Assembly (NCBI GenBank): GCA_016214985.1
Contig: JACRMM010000034.1
Span: 1 to 64,000 of the forward strand
Length of the DNA: 64,000 bases
Direction: 5' to 3'
Origin: Deltaproteobacteria bacterium
GTDB lineage: Bacteria > Desulfobacterota > Deferrisomatia > Deferrisomatales > JACRMM01
The notes beneath the pieces are model-generated. The model was not told the origin of the DNA. It saw only the letters and a list, made by a program, of their open reading frames with translations, and did no database searches. How positions within the stretch are numbered: the stretch's first letter is position 1; every line of letters starts with the position of its first letter. The translations under genes and the position numbers were made by a program. Of this stretch, positions 8,416 through 17,213 are shown one piece after another.

Positions 8416-9909
8416 TCACTGCTGGGCCCAACCCATGCAGCGTTTTACAGCCTTATTCCATTCTGCATACAGTTGATCCCGTTCGGACGGGGCAATCTGC
8501 GGGTTGAAGACTCGATCCACCTGCTGGCCTCGGAAGCAGTCTTCCGGACTGTCCCAGTACCCGATCGCCAAGCCGGCCAAGTAGGCCGCGCCCATGGCCG
8601 TCGCCTCCGCGTTACGCGGGCGCACCACCTCGGCGTCGAGCATATCCGCCTGGAATTGCATCAAGAAGTTGTTGCGGGCGGCGCCACCATCGACCTTGAT
8701 CGACTGGATATCCACACCGGAATCGCGCCGCATCGTCTCCAAGAAATCCTTGGTCGCGTAAACGATTCCCTCCAATGTGGCCCGGACCAAATGCGCGCGC
8801 TGGGTGCCGAGCGTAATACCGATGATCATGCCGCGGGCAAACGAATCCCAATAGGGCGCGGATAGCCCCGTCAATGCTGGCACGAAATAGACGCCCCCGT
8901 TATCCGGCACACTCGTCGCCAAGCCCTCCGTATCGGCCGAGGCGTGGATCAATTCAGCGCCATCGCGTAACCACTGAACCGCTGAGCCAGTCACGGCGGC
9001 ATAACCTTCCAGACCGTAGGTCGTCTTTCCCTGCATACGCCAGGCGATGATGGTATTGAGGCCATTCTTAGACACCGCCAGGTTGGGCCCGATGTTCATG
9101 TCAAGGAACGTGCCGGTGCCGTGAGTGCATTTCACCGTGCCGGGCTCGACACAGCCCTGCGCGAACAAAGCCGCGTGTTGATCGGCGATCGCGCCCGTAA
9201 TCGGGATCGCCGCTCCGAACAGCTCCGGATCGGTCGTGCCAAAGTCGCCCGAGTCATCGCGGACTGTGGGAAAAAGCGCGAGCGGCACACCCAGGAAGTC
9301 CAACCACTCGCGATACCACTCGTTTCTCAGTAAGTCGTACGAGCCGGTGACCGATGCATTCGACGCCGCGATGGCATGCACCTTGCCGCCGGTGAGCTTG
9401 TAGATGAGCCAGGAATCGATCGTGCCGAACGCCAGCTCGCCGGCTTCGGCCCGTGCCCGTGCGCCCGGCACGTTGTCCATGATCCAGTGCAGGCTCAACG
9501 CTGAATGGACCGGGGCCAGTGCCCAGCCGGTATGGGCATAAGCCTGGTCAGCCCAAGCGGCGCGGATCGTTTCGATGTAGCTCGCAGTGCGGGTGTCCTG
9601 CCAGACGATCGCCGGCGCAATGGGTTTACCCGTAGCGCGATCCCACACGGTGGTTGTGGCGCGCTGATTTGTGATGCCGAGGGCAGCGATATCGGCCGGC
9701 GTGAGATGAGCCTCCCGCAGCGCCTGCTTCACCATAGTCAGCGTCGCCTGCCAGATCTCCTCAGCATCATGTTCGACACGATCGGGCGCAGGATGGTACT
9801 GCGTGAACTCGGTGTGCGCTTGGGCCTTGATGTGGCTGTCGCGATCGACAATCATGGCCCGCGTGCCGGTCGTGCCTTCGTCAATGACCAAGATATATTT
9901 GTCAGTCAT
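8416..9909 (-). CDS. FGGY-family carbohydrate kinase, glycerol-kinase-like with altered pocket
   Basis: The 497 residues align along their whole length with glycerol kinase: phosphate-binding DEGTTGTR at 10-17, QDTRT near 104, ADQHAALF for the catalytic Asp, and NNFLMQFQADML in the adenosine-binding part. From recalled E. coli GlpK, glycerol is held by Arg83, Glu84, Tyr135 and Asp245. Here Arg83 and the Asp are kept, but position 84 is Ala and the Tyr135 equivalent is Val134. A different polyol or sugar substrate is therefore likely, and I leave the gene symbol empty. It is the last gene of a three-gene operon with the corrinoid protein and the URO-D-type methyltransferase (33 bases to the latter). 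Codon use is less GC-biased than in flanking genes, suggesting transfer. Confidence 0.82.
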   Translation of the reverse strand: MTDKYILVIDEGTTGTRAMIVDRDSHIKAQAHTEFTQYHPAPDRVEHDAEEIWQATLTMVKQALREAHLTPADIAALGITNQRATTTVWDRATGKPIAPAIVWQDTRTASYIETIRAAWADQAYAHTGWALAPVHSALSLHWIMDNVPGARARAEAGELAFGTIDSWLIYKLTGGKVHAIAASNASVTGSYDLLRNEWYREWLDFLGVPLALFPTVRDDSGDFGTTDPELFGAAIPITGAIADQHAALFAQGCVEPGTVKCTHGTGTFLDMNIGPNLAVSKNGLNTIIAWRMQGKTTYGLEGYAAVTGSAVQWLRDGAELIHASADTEGLATSVPDNGGVYFVPALTGLSAPYWDSFARGMIIGITLGTQRAHLVRATLEGIVYATKDFLETMRRDSGVDIQSIKVDGGAARNNFLMQFQADMLDAEVVRPRNAEATAMGAAYLAGLAIGYWDSPEDCFRGQQVDRVFNPQIAPSERDQLYAEWNKAVKRCMGWAQQ

Positions 9910-9942
9910 CTGAGTTGTCCTCTCGTTAGAGAAAGTGCGACG

Positions 9943-11100
9943 TTACGAATGGATCGGGTAATAGCCAAACTCTTCAACTGCGTCGCGCATGGCGATCAGG
10001 TTCTGCGGTGGAACGTCGCCCTGTACGTTGTGCGCCGGGGCGAGGATATAGCCACCTCCCGGCGCCAGGTCCTTGATGCGCTGCCGCACCTCACGGCACA
10101 CTTCGTCGGTCGTGCCGTGCGGCAAGACGTGCTGAATATCGATTCCGCCATGGAATGAGAGCCGGTCGCCGATCTCGGCTTTGATCCCTGCCGTATCCAT
10201 GTTCTTCGCGCGCGGCTGGATGGGGTCAAGCACGTCCAGGCCCATATCGGCCCAATCTTTCATGAACGGGCGTACGCTGCCGCAGGAGTGAAGCATGATC
10301 TTCGCGCGCGAATTGTGCCGGGTAAGTTCCTCCTTTGCGATGGTCCACACCTTCTGCAGATGCGGCCTGACCAGTCGCCGGAACATCGGCGGAGAGATCA
10401 GGGGGCCCTGCTGCGTGCCCATGTCTTCGCCGCTCAGTCGCAAAATGTCGATGTACTCTCCCACAACCTCGAGCCCAAAAACGTCGATCTGCGCTTGGAT
10501 ATCGGCGATCTTTGCCATCAAGGCGTAGGCAAAGTCGGGATCTTCGGCCAGGGCGGTATACCAACGCTGCATCCCACAAAGGTACGTTGCCAGCTCAAAC
10601 ACAGCCCCGCCGATCTTGGTTGTTATCGCGAAGTCGGTATCATGGTGCAACCGGCGGAACTTTTCTTCAACGCCGTCAATCAAGCCTTCGTCGTGTGGAT
10701 CGGGCCAAGGAAAATCGTCGAGATCCTTGATCGTCGCGTCGGCCAAGGGGTGCTTACACATTTCATAGTAGAAACCGCCATCCGGCCGATCCGCGATCTT
10801 CCACTCGACGTGCCACTCGTCAATGAACACGTTGGAAGCATTGGACTTGGGTCGCTTCCGCGGCGAGCCCATATCAACGCGCAGGGCATCCAACCCAAAT
10901 TGGTCCGCTACGATCGGATGCATCACAACATCTGTCCATCGACCGACCTTAGGGTTGTCGTCGAGGTCTATCCCCATATGCTGCTTCAGGTTGTTGTAAG
11001 CGTCGATGGTGATGGTCATGCTCATGGGCACTCGGTCGGGTTCGCGGTGTTCCAATGCCGTGAGTACCCGCTCTCTTCGGCTCAGTCTCTTCTTACGCAT
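9943..11100 (-). CDS. URO-D superfamily methyltransferase (corrinoid-linked)
   Basis: This 385-residue TIM-barrel protein belongs to the uroporphyrinogen decarboxylase superfamily (MtaA/CmuA relatives). Visible features are RRERVLTALEHREPDRVP at the N-terminus, SGEDMGTQQGPLISP, LHSCGSV (His-x-Cys zinc ligand pair) near 270, GGIDIQHVLPHGT and a C-terminal PAHNVQGDVPP. The last motif replaces the second zinc Cys of MtaA with His, as in many uncharacterised members. It follows the corrinoid protein by 32 bases and precedes the FGGY kinase, so methyl transfer to or from that corrinoid is the likely job. Heme biosynthesis is unlikely because the N-terminal HemE signature is missing. No MttB- or MtaB-type methyltransferase or corrinoid reductive activator is adjacent. 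Confidence 0.8.
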   Translation of the reverse strand: MRKKRLSRRERVLTALEHREPDRVPMSMTITIDAYNNLKQHMGIDLDDNPKVGRWTDVVMHPIVADQFGLDALRVDMGSPRKRPKSNASNVFIDEWHVEWKIADRPDGGFYYEMCKHPLADATIKDLDDFPWPDPHDEGLIDGVEEKFRRLHHDTDFAITTKIGGAVFELATYLCGMQRWYTALAEDPDFAYALMAKIADIQAQIDVFGLEVVGEYIDILRLSGEDMGTQQGPLISPPMFRRLVRPHLQKVWTIAKEELTRHNSRAKIMLHSCGSVRPFMKDWADMGLDVLDPIQPRAKNMDTAGIKAEIGDRLSFHGGIDIQHVLPHGTTDEVCREVRQRIKDLAPGGGYILAPAHNVQGDVPPQNLIAMRDAVEEFGYYPIHS

Positions 11101-11132
11101 GCTGACTCCTTTGCGACCGGCAGACGTGGCGG

Positions 11133-11765
11133 TCAGGATAGCCCAAGCAGTTCTTGAACCTTGCGCACCGCACTGCTCGCGTCCGGGCTAAAGCCATCGG
11201 CGCCGAGCTCGTCGGCGAAAGCTTGCGTCACCGGCGCACCACCGACGATCACCTTGACCCGATCGCGGACTCCCGCCTCTCTGAGCGCCCCAATGACCTG
11301 GCCCATGCTGGGCATGGTCGTGGTCAAAAGTGCAGACAGCCCGATGACTTGAGCACCCGATGCCGCCTGCACGAACTTCTCTGGGGTCACGTCGATGCCC
11401 AAGTCAATCACCTCAAACCCGGCGCCTTGCAACATCATCGCCACCAGGTTCTTGCCGATGTCGTGCAGATCACCCCGCACTGAGCCCAGCGCCACCCGTC
11501 CCATCAACGGCACGTTGCGCTCCGTGAGCAGCGGGCGCAGCAGTGCCAGGCTCGCCTTCATGGCCTTAGCCGAGACCAGCATCTCGGGTAAAAAGTATTC
11601 GCCCTCCTCGAAACGGCGACCCACCTCCTTCATCGCCGCAATCAGCCCCTCGTTCAGAAGGGACTCGGCCGCTGTTCCGGCGTCGATACACTCCTGCGTC
11701 CCGGCTCTTGCTGTTGCCACGTCGCCGTCAATCACCGCTGTGTACAGTGTTTCCCAACTCACCAT
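11133..11765 (-). CDS. Corrinoid (cobalamin-binding) methyltransferase protein, MtbC/MtaC type
   Basis: The 210 residues comprise a helical B12-binding cap (LNEGLIAAMKEVGRRFEEGEYFLPE, MLVSAKAMK) and a Rossmann B12 domain. The cobalt-ligand motif DLHDIGKN, the GLSALLTTT segment and the GGAPVT loop are all present. Such proteins carry the methyl group between a substrate-specific methyltransferase and a second methyltransferase. The start at 11765 is supported by GGAGG six bases upstream; a start six codons earlier has no such site. It is the first gene of the operon with the URO-D-type methyltransferase and the FGGY kinase. An IS3 remnant begins about 90 bases upstream. Confidence 0.9.
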   Translation of the reverse strand: MVSWETLYTAVIDGDVATARAGTQECIDAGTAAESLLNEGLIAAMKEVGRRFEEGEYFLPEMLVSAKAMKASLALLRPLLTERNVPLMGRVALGSVRGDLHDIGKNLVAMMLQGAGFEVIDLGIDVTPEKFVQAASGAQVIGLSALLTTTMPSMGQVIGALREAGVRDRVKVIVGGAPVTQAFADELGADGFSPDASSAVRKVQELLGLS

Positions 11766-11853
11766 GACGTACCTCCAAGCCAAACGTGCGATTACCTCAT
11801 CGCGCTAGCACAACCAACGGCAGGCGTCAAGGCAGTTGTCGCGTCGGGGCGAA

Positions 11854-12290
11854 TCATGCAGCAGCTCGAAGAGGGGCTGGCTCCCTCCTGGTTTCAGGGT
11901 TGAGATAGACGGCCTGTTAGGTGTTGCCAGCCAGTTTCGCGTGTTTTTTTGGCCAGCGCTCCGGGGTTCGCTGCCGCGCCTGCGCATAGCCTCGCTGGCG
12001 TTGGGCCCGGATGGCGGCCTCGCGATCGAAGTGGCGATCGTCGGGGGTGACGAACCGGATCGCGCTGTGAAGGTGCTCGGTGTGGTACCAGGCGAGGAAG
12101 CCGTCGACCCAACATGGGGAGGTCTTCACGCTGGCCAAGGGTTGGGAGGGACAAGGTCGGTTGGTACTTCATGGTCCGGAACGCGCCTCGGAATAGGGGT
12201 TGTCATCACTGACCCGGGGGCGGCTGAACGAGGGCACGACTCCCAACTTATGGAGCGTGGCCAGCATCGTCGACCCCTTCATGAAGACCA
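11854..12290 (-). pseudogene. IS3-family transposase remnant
   Basis: Broken pieces of the rve integrase domain are readable in order. They are MKGSTMLATLHKLGVVPSFS with RVSDDNPYSEA, then FRTMKYQPT in a second frame, then WVDGFLAWYHTEHLHSAIRF with VTPDDRH in a third, and finally an in-frame stop followed by QAVYLNPE near the C-terminus. At least two frameshifts and one stop make it non-functional, and the 5' two thirds are missing. It marks an old mobile-element boundary beside the methyltransferase operon. Confidence 0.75.
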
Positions 12291-12484
12291 GCCGGGGTCA
12301 GGTCTACACTTCAGACAACCAAGGAGGGTAGATTCAACTTCAAAGCGGCCCACCCGGCCTCGCCGGGAACGCTCGTTTGCTTCCCCGCCTTGCGGCTCCC
12401 GCCCCGCCGGCTAGAGTCCGTTTCACCAGCCACCTCGCCTCTCACCTCCGACCCAGAGGCGCCGAGCTACTGCGGGTCTGATTC

Positions 12485-13213
12485 ATGAGAGCTTCGATCC
12501 TCTGCCTGGCGATGGCCTGCCTCCTCGCCGGACCCGGTTCCCAGGGTTCGGAGGATCCATACGCTCCGGCGCGGCGGCAGATGGTGCGGGAGATCGAGGC
12601 GGACGTGGTGCAGACCCGTCGGGAGGTGGGCACGAAGTCCCTCGACCGCCGAACCCTGGAGGCCGTGGGCAGGGCGCCGCGCCACGAGTTCGTACCGGCG
12701 GAGCTCAGGAGGTTCGCCTACGACAACCGGCCGCTCCCCATCGGCTTCGGGCAAACCATCTCTCAGCCCTACATCGTGGCGCTCATGACCGACCTCCTGG
12801 GCGTGGAGGCGGGAGACCGAGTTCTGGAAGTGGGCACCGGGTCGGGCTACCAGGCTGCGATCCTCGCCGAGCTCGGGGCCCGGGTCTACACGGTGGAGAT
12901 CATCCCGCAGCTCGCGGAGAGGGCCCGCCTGACGCTCGCGAGGCTCGGCTATCGAGCCGTGGAGGTGCGCGACGGCGATGGATACTATGGGTGGGAAGAG
13001 CACGCGCCCTTCGACGCCGTGGTGGTCACCGCCGCCTCCGGCCACATCCCCCAGCCCCTGGTCCGGCAACTCAAACCCGGAGGCCGCTTGGTCATCCCAG
13101 TGGGCGGACCCTTCATGACCCAGGAGCTCGTGTTCGTCGAGAAGACCGCGGGGGTGGTGCGGACGAGGCAGGTGCTCCCGGTGGTTTTCGTACCGCTCAC
13201 CGGGGGGCACTGA
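12485..13213 (+). CDS. pcm: Protein-L-isoaspartate O-methyltransferase with signal peptide
   Basis: This 242-residue SAM-dependent methyltransferase has the PCMT layout: PRHEFVP, the GQTISQPYIVALMTDLL segment, the SAM-binding motif VLEVGTGSGYQAAIL, and VVVTAASGHIPQPL before the C-terminal strands. It methylates isoaspartyl residues in damaged proteins. The N-terminus MRASILCLAMACLLAGPGSQ looks like a cleavable signal peptide, so it probably acts outside the cytoplasm, unlike the classic cytosolic Pcm. The stop is 11 bases before the start of the membrane protein with a spermidine-synthase-like domain, so the two are probably cotranscribed. Confidence 0.88.
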   Translation: MRASILCLAMACLLAGPGSQGSEDPYAPARRQMVREIEADVVQTRREVGTKSLDRRTLEAVGRAPRHEFVPAELRRFAYDNRPLPIGFGQTISQPYIVALMTDLLGVEAGDRVLEVGTGSGYQAAILAELGARVYTVEIIPQLAERARLTLARLGYRAVEVRDGDGYYGWEEHAPFDAVVVTAASGHIPQPLVRQLKPGGRLVIPVGGPFMTQELVFVEKTAGVVRTRQVLPVVFVPLTGGH

Positions 13214-13224
13214 CGGCCGAGCCC

Positions 13225-15618
13225 ATGCTCTACGCGTCGATCTCGCTCCTGTCGGCTGCGGCCCTGGGCTACGAGGTGCTGCTCCTGCGCCTCTTCTCCA
13301 TCGCCCAGTGGCACCACCTCGCTTACATGGCCATCAGCCTGGCGCTCCTTGGCTGCGGGGCGAGCGGAACCTTCCTCAGCCTGACCCAGGATCGGCTCCT
13401 GCGCCACTTCGAGGCCGCCTTCGCGGCAGGAGCGTGCCTCTTCGGGATCTCGGCCCTGGGCAGCTTCTCCCTCTCCCAGAGCCTCCGGTTCAGCGCCCTG
13501 GAGCTCGCCTGGGACCCCCGGCAGCTCCTCCACCTCCTCGCGACCTACCTCCTCCTCGCGGTTCCTTTTTTCGCCGCGGCCGGCTGCGTGGGCCTCGCCT
13601 TCACGAGCCGAAGGGGGCAGATCCGCCGGATCTACCTCTCCGACCTGCTCGGAGCGGGACTCGGGGCGGCGGCCGTCGTGCTGGCTCTGTTCCTCCTGCG
13701 CCCGACGAGTTGCCTGAGGATCCTCGGCGCAGCGGGATTCCTCGCGGCCGGGCTCTCCTGCCTCGGCGCCCCCCGGCCGGCCACGCGGACGGCCGGCGCC
13801 TGGGCGGCGCTGCTGGGCCTTCTCGCATCCGCCGCCTGGCCCGACGCCTGGCTTGCGCCCCGGATCTCGGAGTACAAGGGCCTGAGCCAGGCGCTGCGGA
13901 TGCCCGGCGCGCGAGTCCTCGCCGAGCGGTCGAGCCCGCTGGGGCTCCTCGCCGTAGTGAGCTCGCCCCGGGTCCCCTTCCGGTATGCGCCCGGCTTGAG
14001 TCTCGCCTGCCCCCTGGAGCCGCCGGAGCAGCTCGGCGTCTTCGCCGACGGCGACGCCGCAGCCGCCATCCCCCGCTACCGGGGCCGCCCGGAGGAGGCC
14101 GCGTACCTCGACTGGGGCGCGTCCGCGCTCCCCTACCACCTCCTCATCCGCCCCAGGGTCCTGCTCCTGGGGGCCGGGGGCGGATCCGAAGTGCTCCTCG
14201 CGCTCCGTGAAGGGGCGTCCTCCGTCGACGCGGTGGAGCTCAACCCCCAGCTGATCGAGCTCGTGCGCGCCTACCCCGACTTCGCCGGCGCCGTCCTCGA
14301 CGCGCCGGGGGTCACGGTGCACGCGGCCGAGGCCCGAAGTTACGTGCGCAGGAGCCAGCGGCGCTACGACCTCATCCAGGTCCCCCTCCTCGACGCCTTC
14401 GGCGCCTCGGCCGCCGCGGTGTATGCTTTGAACGAGAACTACCTCTACACCGTGGAGGCGCTGGGAGAGCTCTGGGACCACCTGGCGCCGGGGGGAATCC
14501 TGGCCGTGACCCGGTGGCTCGCCCTCCCGCCCCGCGACACGCTGAAGCTCGTGGCCACGGCCGCAGAGGCGCTGGAGAGGAGGGGGATCCGCGACCCGGG
14601 GAGCCGCCTCGCTCTCGTCCGGAGCTGGGACACCGCCACCCTCCTCCTCAAGCGCGAGCCCCTTGCCTCCGGCGACATCGCGAGGATCCGGGCCTTCTGC
14701 CGAGACCGGTGGTTCGACACGGCGCACTACCCAGGCATGCCGGCGGGAGAGGCGGATCGGTACAACCGGCTGGAGACCTCGGACCTGCGGGAGGGCGTTC
14801 TTGCGCTGCTGGGGCCCGGGCGGGCCGACTTCCTTCGGCGCTACAAGTTCTACGTGGCCCCCGCCACCGACGACCGCCCGTACTTCTACCACTTCTTCCG
14901 CTGGCGGGCGCTGCCGGAGCTCTGGGCTTCCCGAGGCAGGGGAGGGGTTCCCCTGATGGAGTGGGGGTACCTGACCCTGGTGGCCACCCTGGCTCAGGCC
15001 GTCGTGGTGGGCTTCGCCCTGATCCTCCTGCCCCTCCTGCCCCGGTGGGGCGCGGGGCGCGCCGGCCGGGAGGCCGGCCACGAGACCCGGCGCTGGGCCT
15101 ACTTCGCGGCGCTGGGCTTTGCGTTCCTCTTCCTGGAGGTCGCCTTTCTCCAGCGCTTCACCCTCTTCCTCGGCCACCCGCTCTATGCCGCCGCCGCCGC
15201 CCTCTCGTCGTTCCTCGCCTTCGCCGGGCTCGGCAGCGGCGCGAGCGCGCGCGTCGCCCGGGGCCGCGTCGGGGTTCCCGTCGCCGGGATCGCCGGCCTC
15301 TCCGCCGGCTACCTGCTGCTTCTCCCGCCCCTCTTCCGGGCCCTCCTGCCGTGCGCCGATTGGGTGCGGATCCTCGCGTGCGTTGCCCTCGTGGCGCCGC
15401 TGGCCTTCTTCATGGGCATGCCCTTTCCCCTCGGCCTGGAGAGGGTGCGGCAGCGGGCCCCGGGCTGGATCCCTCGGGCCTGGGCCGTGAACGGCTGGGC
15501 CTCGATGGTGAGCGCCCCCCTGGCCACGGTCCTGGCGATCCACTTCGGCTTCACCGCCGTCGTGGCCGCGGCCGTGCTGCTCTACGTCGGCGCGGCGCGC
15601 TGGGCGAGGGGGTTGTGA
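13225..15618 (+). CDS. Multi-spanning membrane protein with spermidine-synthase-like methyltransferase-fold domain
   Basis: The protein has 797 residues. The N-terminal half has several hydrophobic helices (from SLLSAAALGYEVLLLRLFS onwards). A central soluble domain carries the aminopropyltransferase/SAM-fold signature LLLGAGGGSEVLLAL, then VDAVELNPQLIELV and YDLIQVPLLDAFG. The C-terminal part has several further helices. This is the known architecture of membrane-bound spermine/spermidine synthase-like proteins of unknown substrate. The catalytic Asp pair of true SpeE enzymes is not obvious. The ATG at 13225 lies 11 bases after pcm, so coupling to the exported isoaspartyl methyltransferase is likely. 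Confidence 0.72.
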   Translation: MLYASISLLSAAALGYEVLLLRLFSIAQWHHLAYMAISLALLGCGASGTFLSLTQDRLLRHFEAAFAAGACLFGISALGSFSLSQSLRFSALELAWDPRQLLHLLATYLLLAVPFFAAAGCVGLAFTSRRGQIRRIYLSDLLGAGLGAAAVVLALFLLRPTSCLRILGAAGFLAAGLSCLGAPRPATRTAGAWAALLGLLASAAWPDAWLAPRISEYKGLSQALRMPGARVLAERSSPLGLLAVVSSPRVPFRYAPGLSLACPLEPPEQLGVFADGDAAAAIPRYRGRPEEAAYLDWGASALPYHLLIRPRVLLLGAGGGSEVLLALREGASSVDAVELNPQLIELVRAYPDFAGAVLDAPGVTVHAAEARSYVRRSQRRYDLIQVPLLDAFGASAAAVYALNENYLYTVEALGELWDHLAPGGILAVTRWLALPPRDTLKLVATAAEALERRGIRDPGSRLALVRSWDTATLLLKREPLASGDIARIRAFCRDRWFDTAHYPGMPAGEADRYNRLETSDLREGVLALLGPGRADFLRRYKFYVAPATDDRPYFYHFFRWRALPELWASRGRGGVPLMEWGYLTLVATLAQAVVVGFALILLPLLPRWGAGRAGREAGHETRRWAYFAALGFAFLFLEVAFLQRFTLFLGHPLYAAAAALSSFLAFAGLGSGASARVARGRVGVPVAGIAGLSAGYLLLLPPLFRALLPCADWVRILACVALVAPLAFFMGMPFPLGLERVRQRAPGWIPRAWAVNGWASMVSAPLATVLAIHFGFTAVVAAAVLLYVGAARWARGL

Positions 15619-15920
15619 AGGGGGGCGGGCGGCGGGCCGAAAGCGGCTCGCAAAAAGGGCTCCTGAAACCCGGCTGTTGGAGTCATCCGCGATGAGGAGC
15701 CGGCCCTCGAGGAGGAACGCGAGGCCGCTCAGGTACTCGACGCGCATCTCGCCGACGTTGGCGTAGCCCCTTCGAGCCGAGAGGAGTTGCTCGATGCGGC
15801 TGTCGCGATGTCACCGTCGGCGCTCGCTCGCTGGACCCGAGCGAGCCGAGGAGCACGGACGGGACGTCCGTTGCTGCAATGAAGCAAGAAAAAGGAAGTG
15901 TCCCGTCAGAGTCCCCAGCC
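15619..15920. other. Intergenic with possible gene remnant
   Basis: No intact gene is visible. On the minus strand around 15,640-15,750 a short frame reads YLSGLAFLLEGRLLIADDSN, reminiscent of a beta-propeller/NHL-type repeat, but it has no start or continuation and may be a decayed fragment or chance. Confidence 0.3.
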
Positions 15921-16106
15921 TCAGAACTCCTCTGAGTGGCAGCACTTGTACTTGGGCTTCTTGGACCCGCACTCGCAGTCTGCGCCGTGGCAGCGGGCAA
16001 ACGCTCTTCCGGATCCACACGGGCAGGGGTTGACGTCGGTGTCCGAGACCAGACAACCTCGTTTGAGCGCGCTTCCCTCGGGTGCGAAGATCTCTTCCTC
16101 GGCCAT
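15921..16106 (-). CDS. Small SEC-C motif zinc-binding protein
   Basis: This 61-residue protein has two tandem cysteine clusters: CPCGSGRAFARCHG (28-41) followed by CECGSKKPKYKCCH (44-57). The first matches the SEC-C zinc knuckle found at the C-terminus of SecA; the second is a looser copy. The start at 16106 has GGAGG five bases upstream, and an ATG further upstream lacks one. Free-standing SEC-C proteins are common and mostly uncharacterised; binding to ribosome or SecB-like partners is only a possibility. Confidence 0.78.
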   Translation of the reverse strand: MAEEEIFAPEGSALKRGCLVSDTDVNPCPCGSGRAFARCHGADCECGSKKPKYKCCHSEEF

Positions 16107-16298
16107 GGGTGCCTCCTTTGGCAACGAAAGTGAATCAATCGCAGCCGTGATGCTACCAGGGACCCAGAGGACGGCAAGGAACGTTGGACTGCGCCAGCGT
16201 GTATGATGTCCCAACCCGGCGCCACTTCAAGCCGCTACCGTTCACCCGGCCCGGAACTCGTATTCGGCTGGGCCGGAATGCGCGACGGAGGAGGAACC

Positions 16299-17090
16299 AT
16301 GCCACGCACCCGACAGGGACTCGCTCTTGCACTCCTGGGCTTCCTGGCGACCTCTGGCTGTGGGGGGACCGGCGGATCCGGAGAGGACCTCGGCGTCCCC
16401 GGCGCCACCCCGGTCGCCCGGGTGAGGAGTGGGGCGCCCCCGATCCTTGCCCTCCTGGCCATGGTCGACGCGGCCGACAACGCCTTGCTGGCCGCTTCTC
16501 TAACGGCGTCCGCGTCGTTCACCGTGGACGACGTCATTGATCTCGGCGGCCCCCTCTTCCCCAACACCGAAGGGCAGATCCGGGTGGAGGCGAGCGGGTC
16601 GGCGGAGCCCGGTCTCGTCACCTTCGACCCCGTGACCGTCACCTCCCTGGGGGCCCGCTGGACGGACCCCGAAAGCGGAGATTCGGTGAGCGTCCCGCCC
16701 GGCGAGAGCTTCACCCTCTTCCTCGCGGTGTCGTGGTCCGGGGAAGGCGCCACGAGGACCGGCGTCGCGACCGCGAGGATCACGGCCCAGGACTTCTCCT
16801 TCACCGTCGTCCAAGACGGCAGGACCTATCCCTGCGAGATGGATACGGAGATGACGTGCACCCTGTCGGCCGAGGTGGTCGACGGGGTCGTGACCCCTAC
16901 TCGCACCGTGACCGGCTACTGGGTGCTGGAATGGCGGGACAAGCACGGGATCACCGTATCCGTGCGGATCGACGCCGAGCCGGACAAGGACATCCTGGTG
17001 AGTTTGGGCCCCGTCCGGTTCGGGCCGTATACGACGACCGAGTTCGCCGTCTTCTTCTCCAGGGCGCTGGCGCTCGCCCTCGGGCCGTAG
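16299..17090 (+). CDS. Putative lipoprotein of unknown function
   Basis: This 263-residue protein has the N-terminus MPRTRQGLALALLGFLATSG followed by Cys, a good type II signal with lipobox ATSGC, so it should be lipid-anchored in the envelope. The rest is beta-rich and acidic, with two Cys (CEMDTEMTC) that could form a disulphide. I recognise no family. The start is placed by GGAGG just upstream of 16299; the frame is open further upstream but without signal or ribosome site. It stands alone, convergent with the ClpB-like gene. Confidence 0.65.
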   Translation: MPRTRQGLALALLGFLATSGCGGTGGSGEDLGVPGATPVARVRSGAPPILALLAMVDAADNALLAASLTASASFTVDDVIDLGGPLFPNTEGQIRVEASGSAEPGLVTFDPVTVTSLGARWTDPESGDSVSVPPGESFTLFLAVSWSGEGATRTGVATARITAQDFSFTVVQDGRTYPCEMDTEMTCTLSAEVVDGVVTPTRTVTGYWVLEWRDKHGITVSVRIDAEPDKDILVSLGPVRFGPYTTTEFAVFFSRALALALGP

Positions 17091-17213
17091 GCGCTGACCG
17101 CCACGGTGCAACCGCAACTCCAGGCGAGGTCGAGGCTCAGGACCGGAGTGGGCCCGCCGCTGGCCCCCGCTCCGGGAGAGGCCGCGGGCCATCCCTGCGC
17201 CTCCCGCAGCCTC

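Noticed and set aside
8416..9909. Naming the FGGY kinase glpK
   Set aside because: Two of four glycerol contact residues differ, so only the fold is supported.
9943..11100. HemE (uroporphyrinogen decarboxylase proper)
   Set aside because: The HemE N-terminal signature is missing, and the His-x-Cys motif and corrinoid neighbour point to methyl transfer.
12985..15747. 920-codon minus-strand frame opposite the membrane protein gene
   Set aside because: Low-complexity Glu/Gly/Arg/Ala composition; the plus-strand product has recognisable domains.
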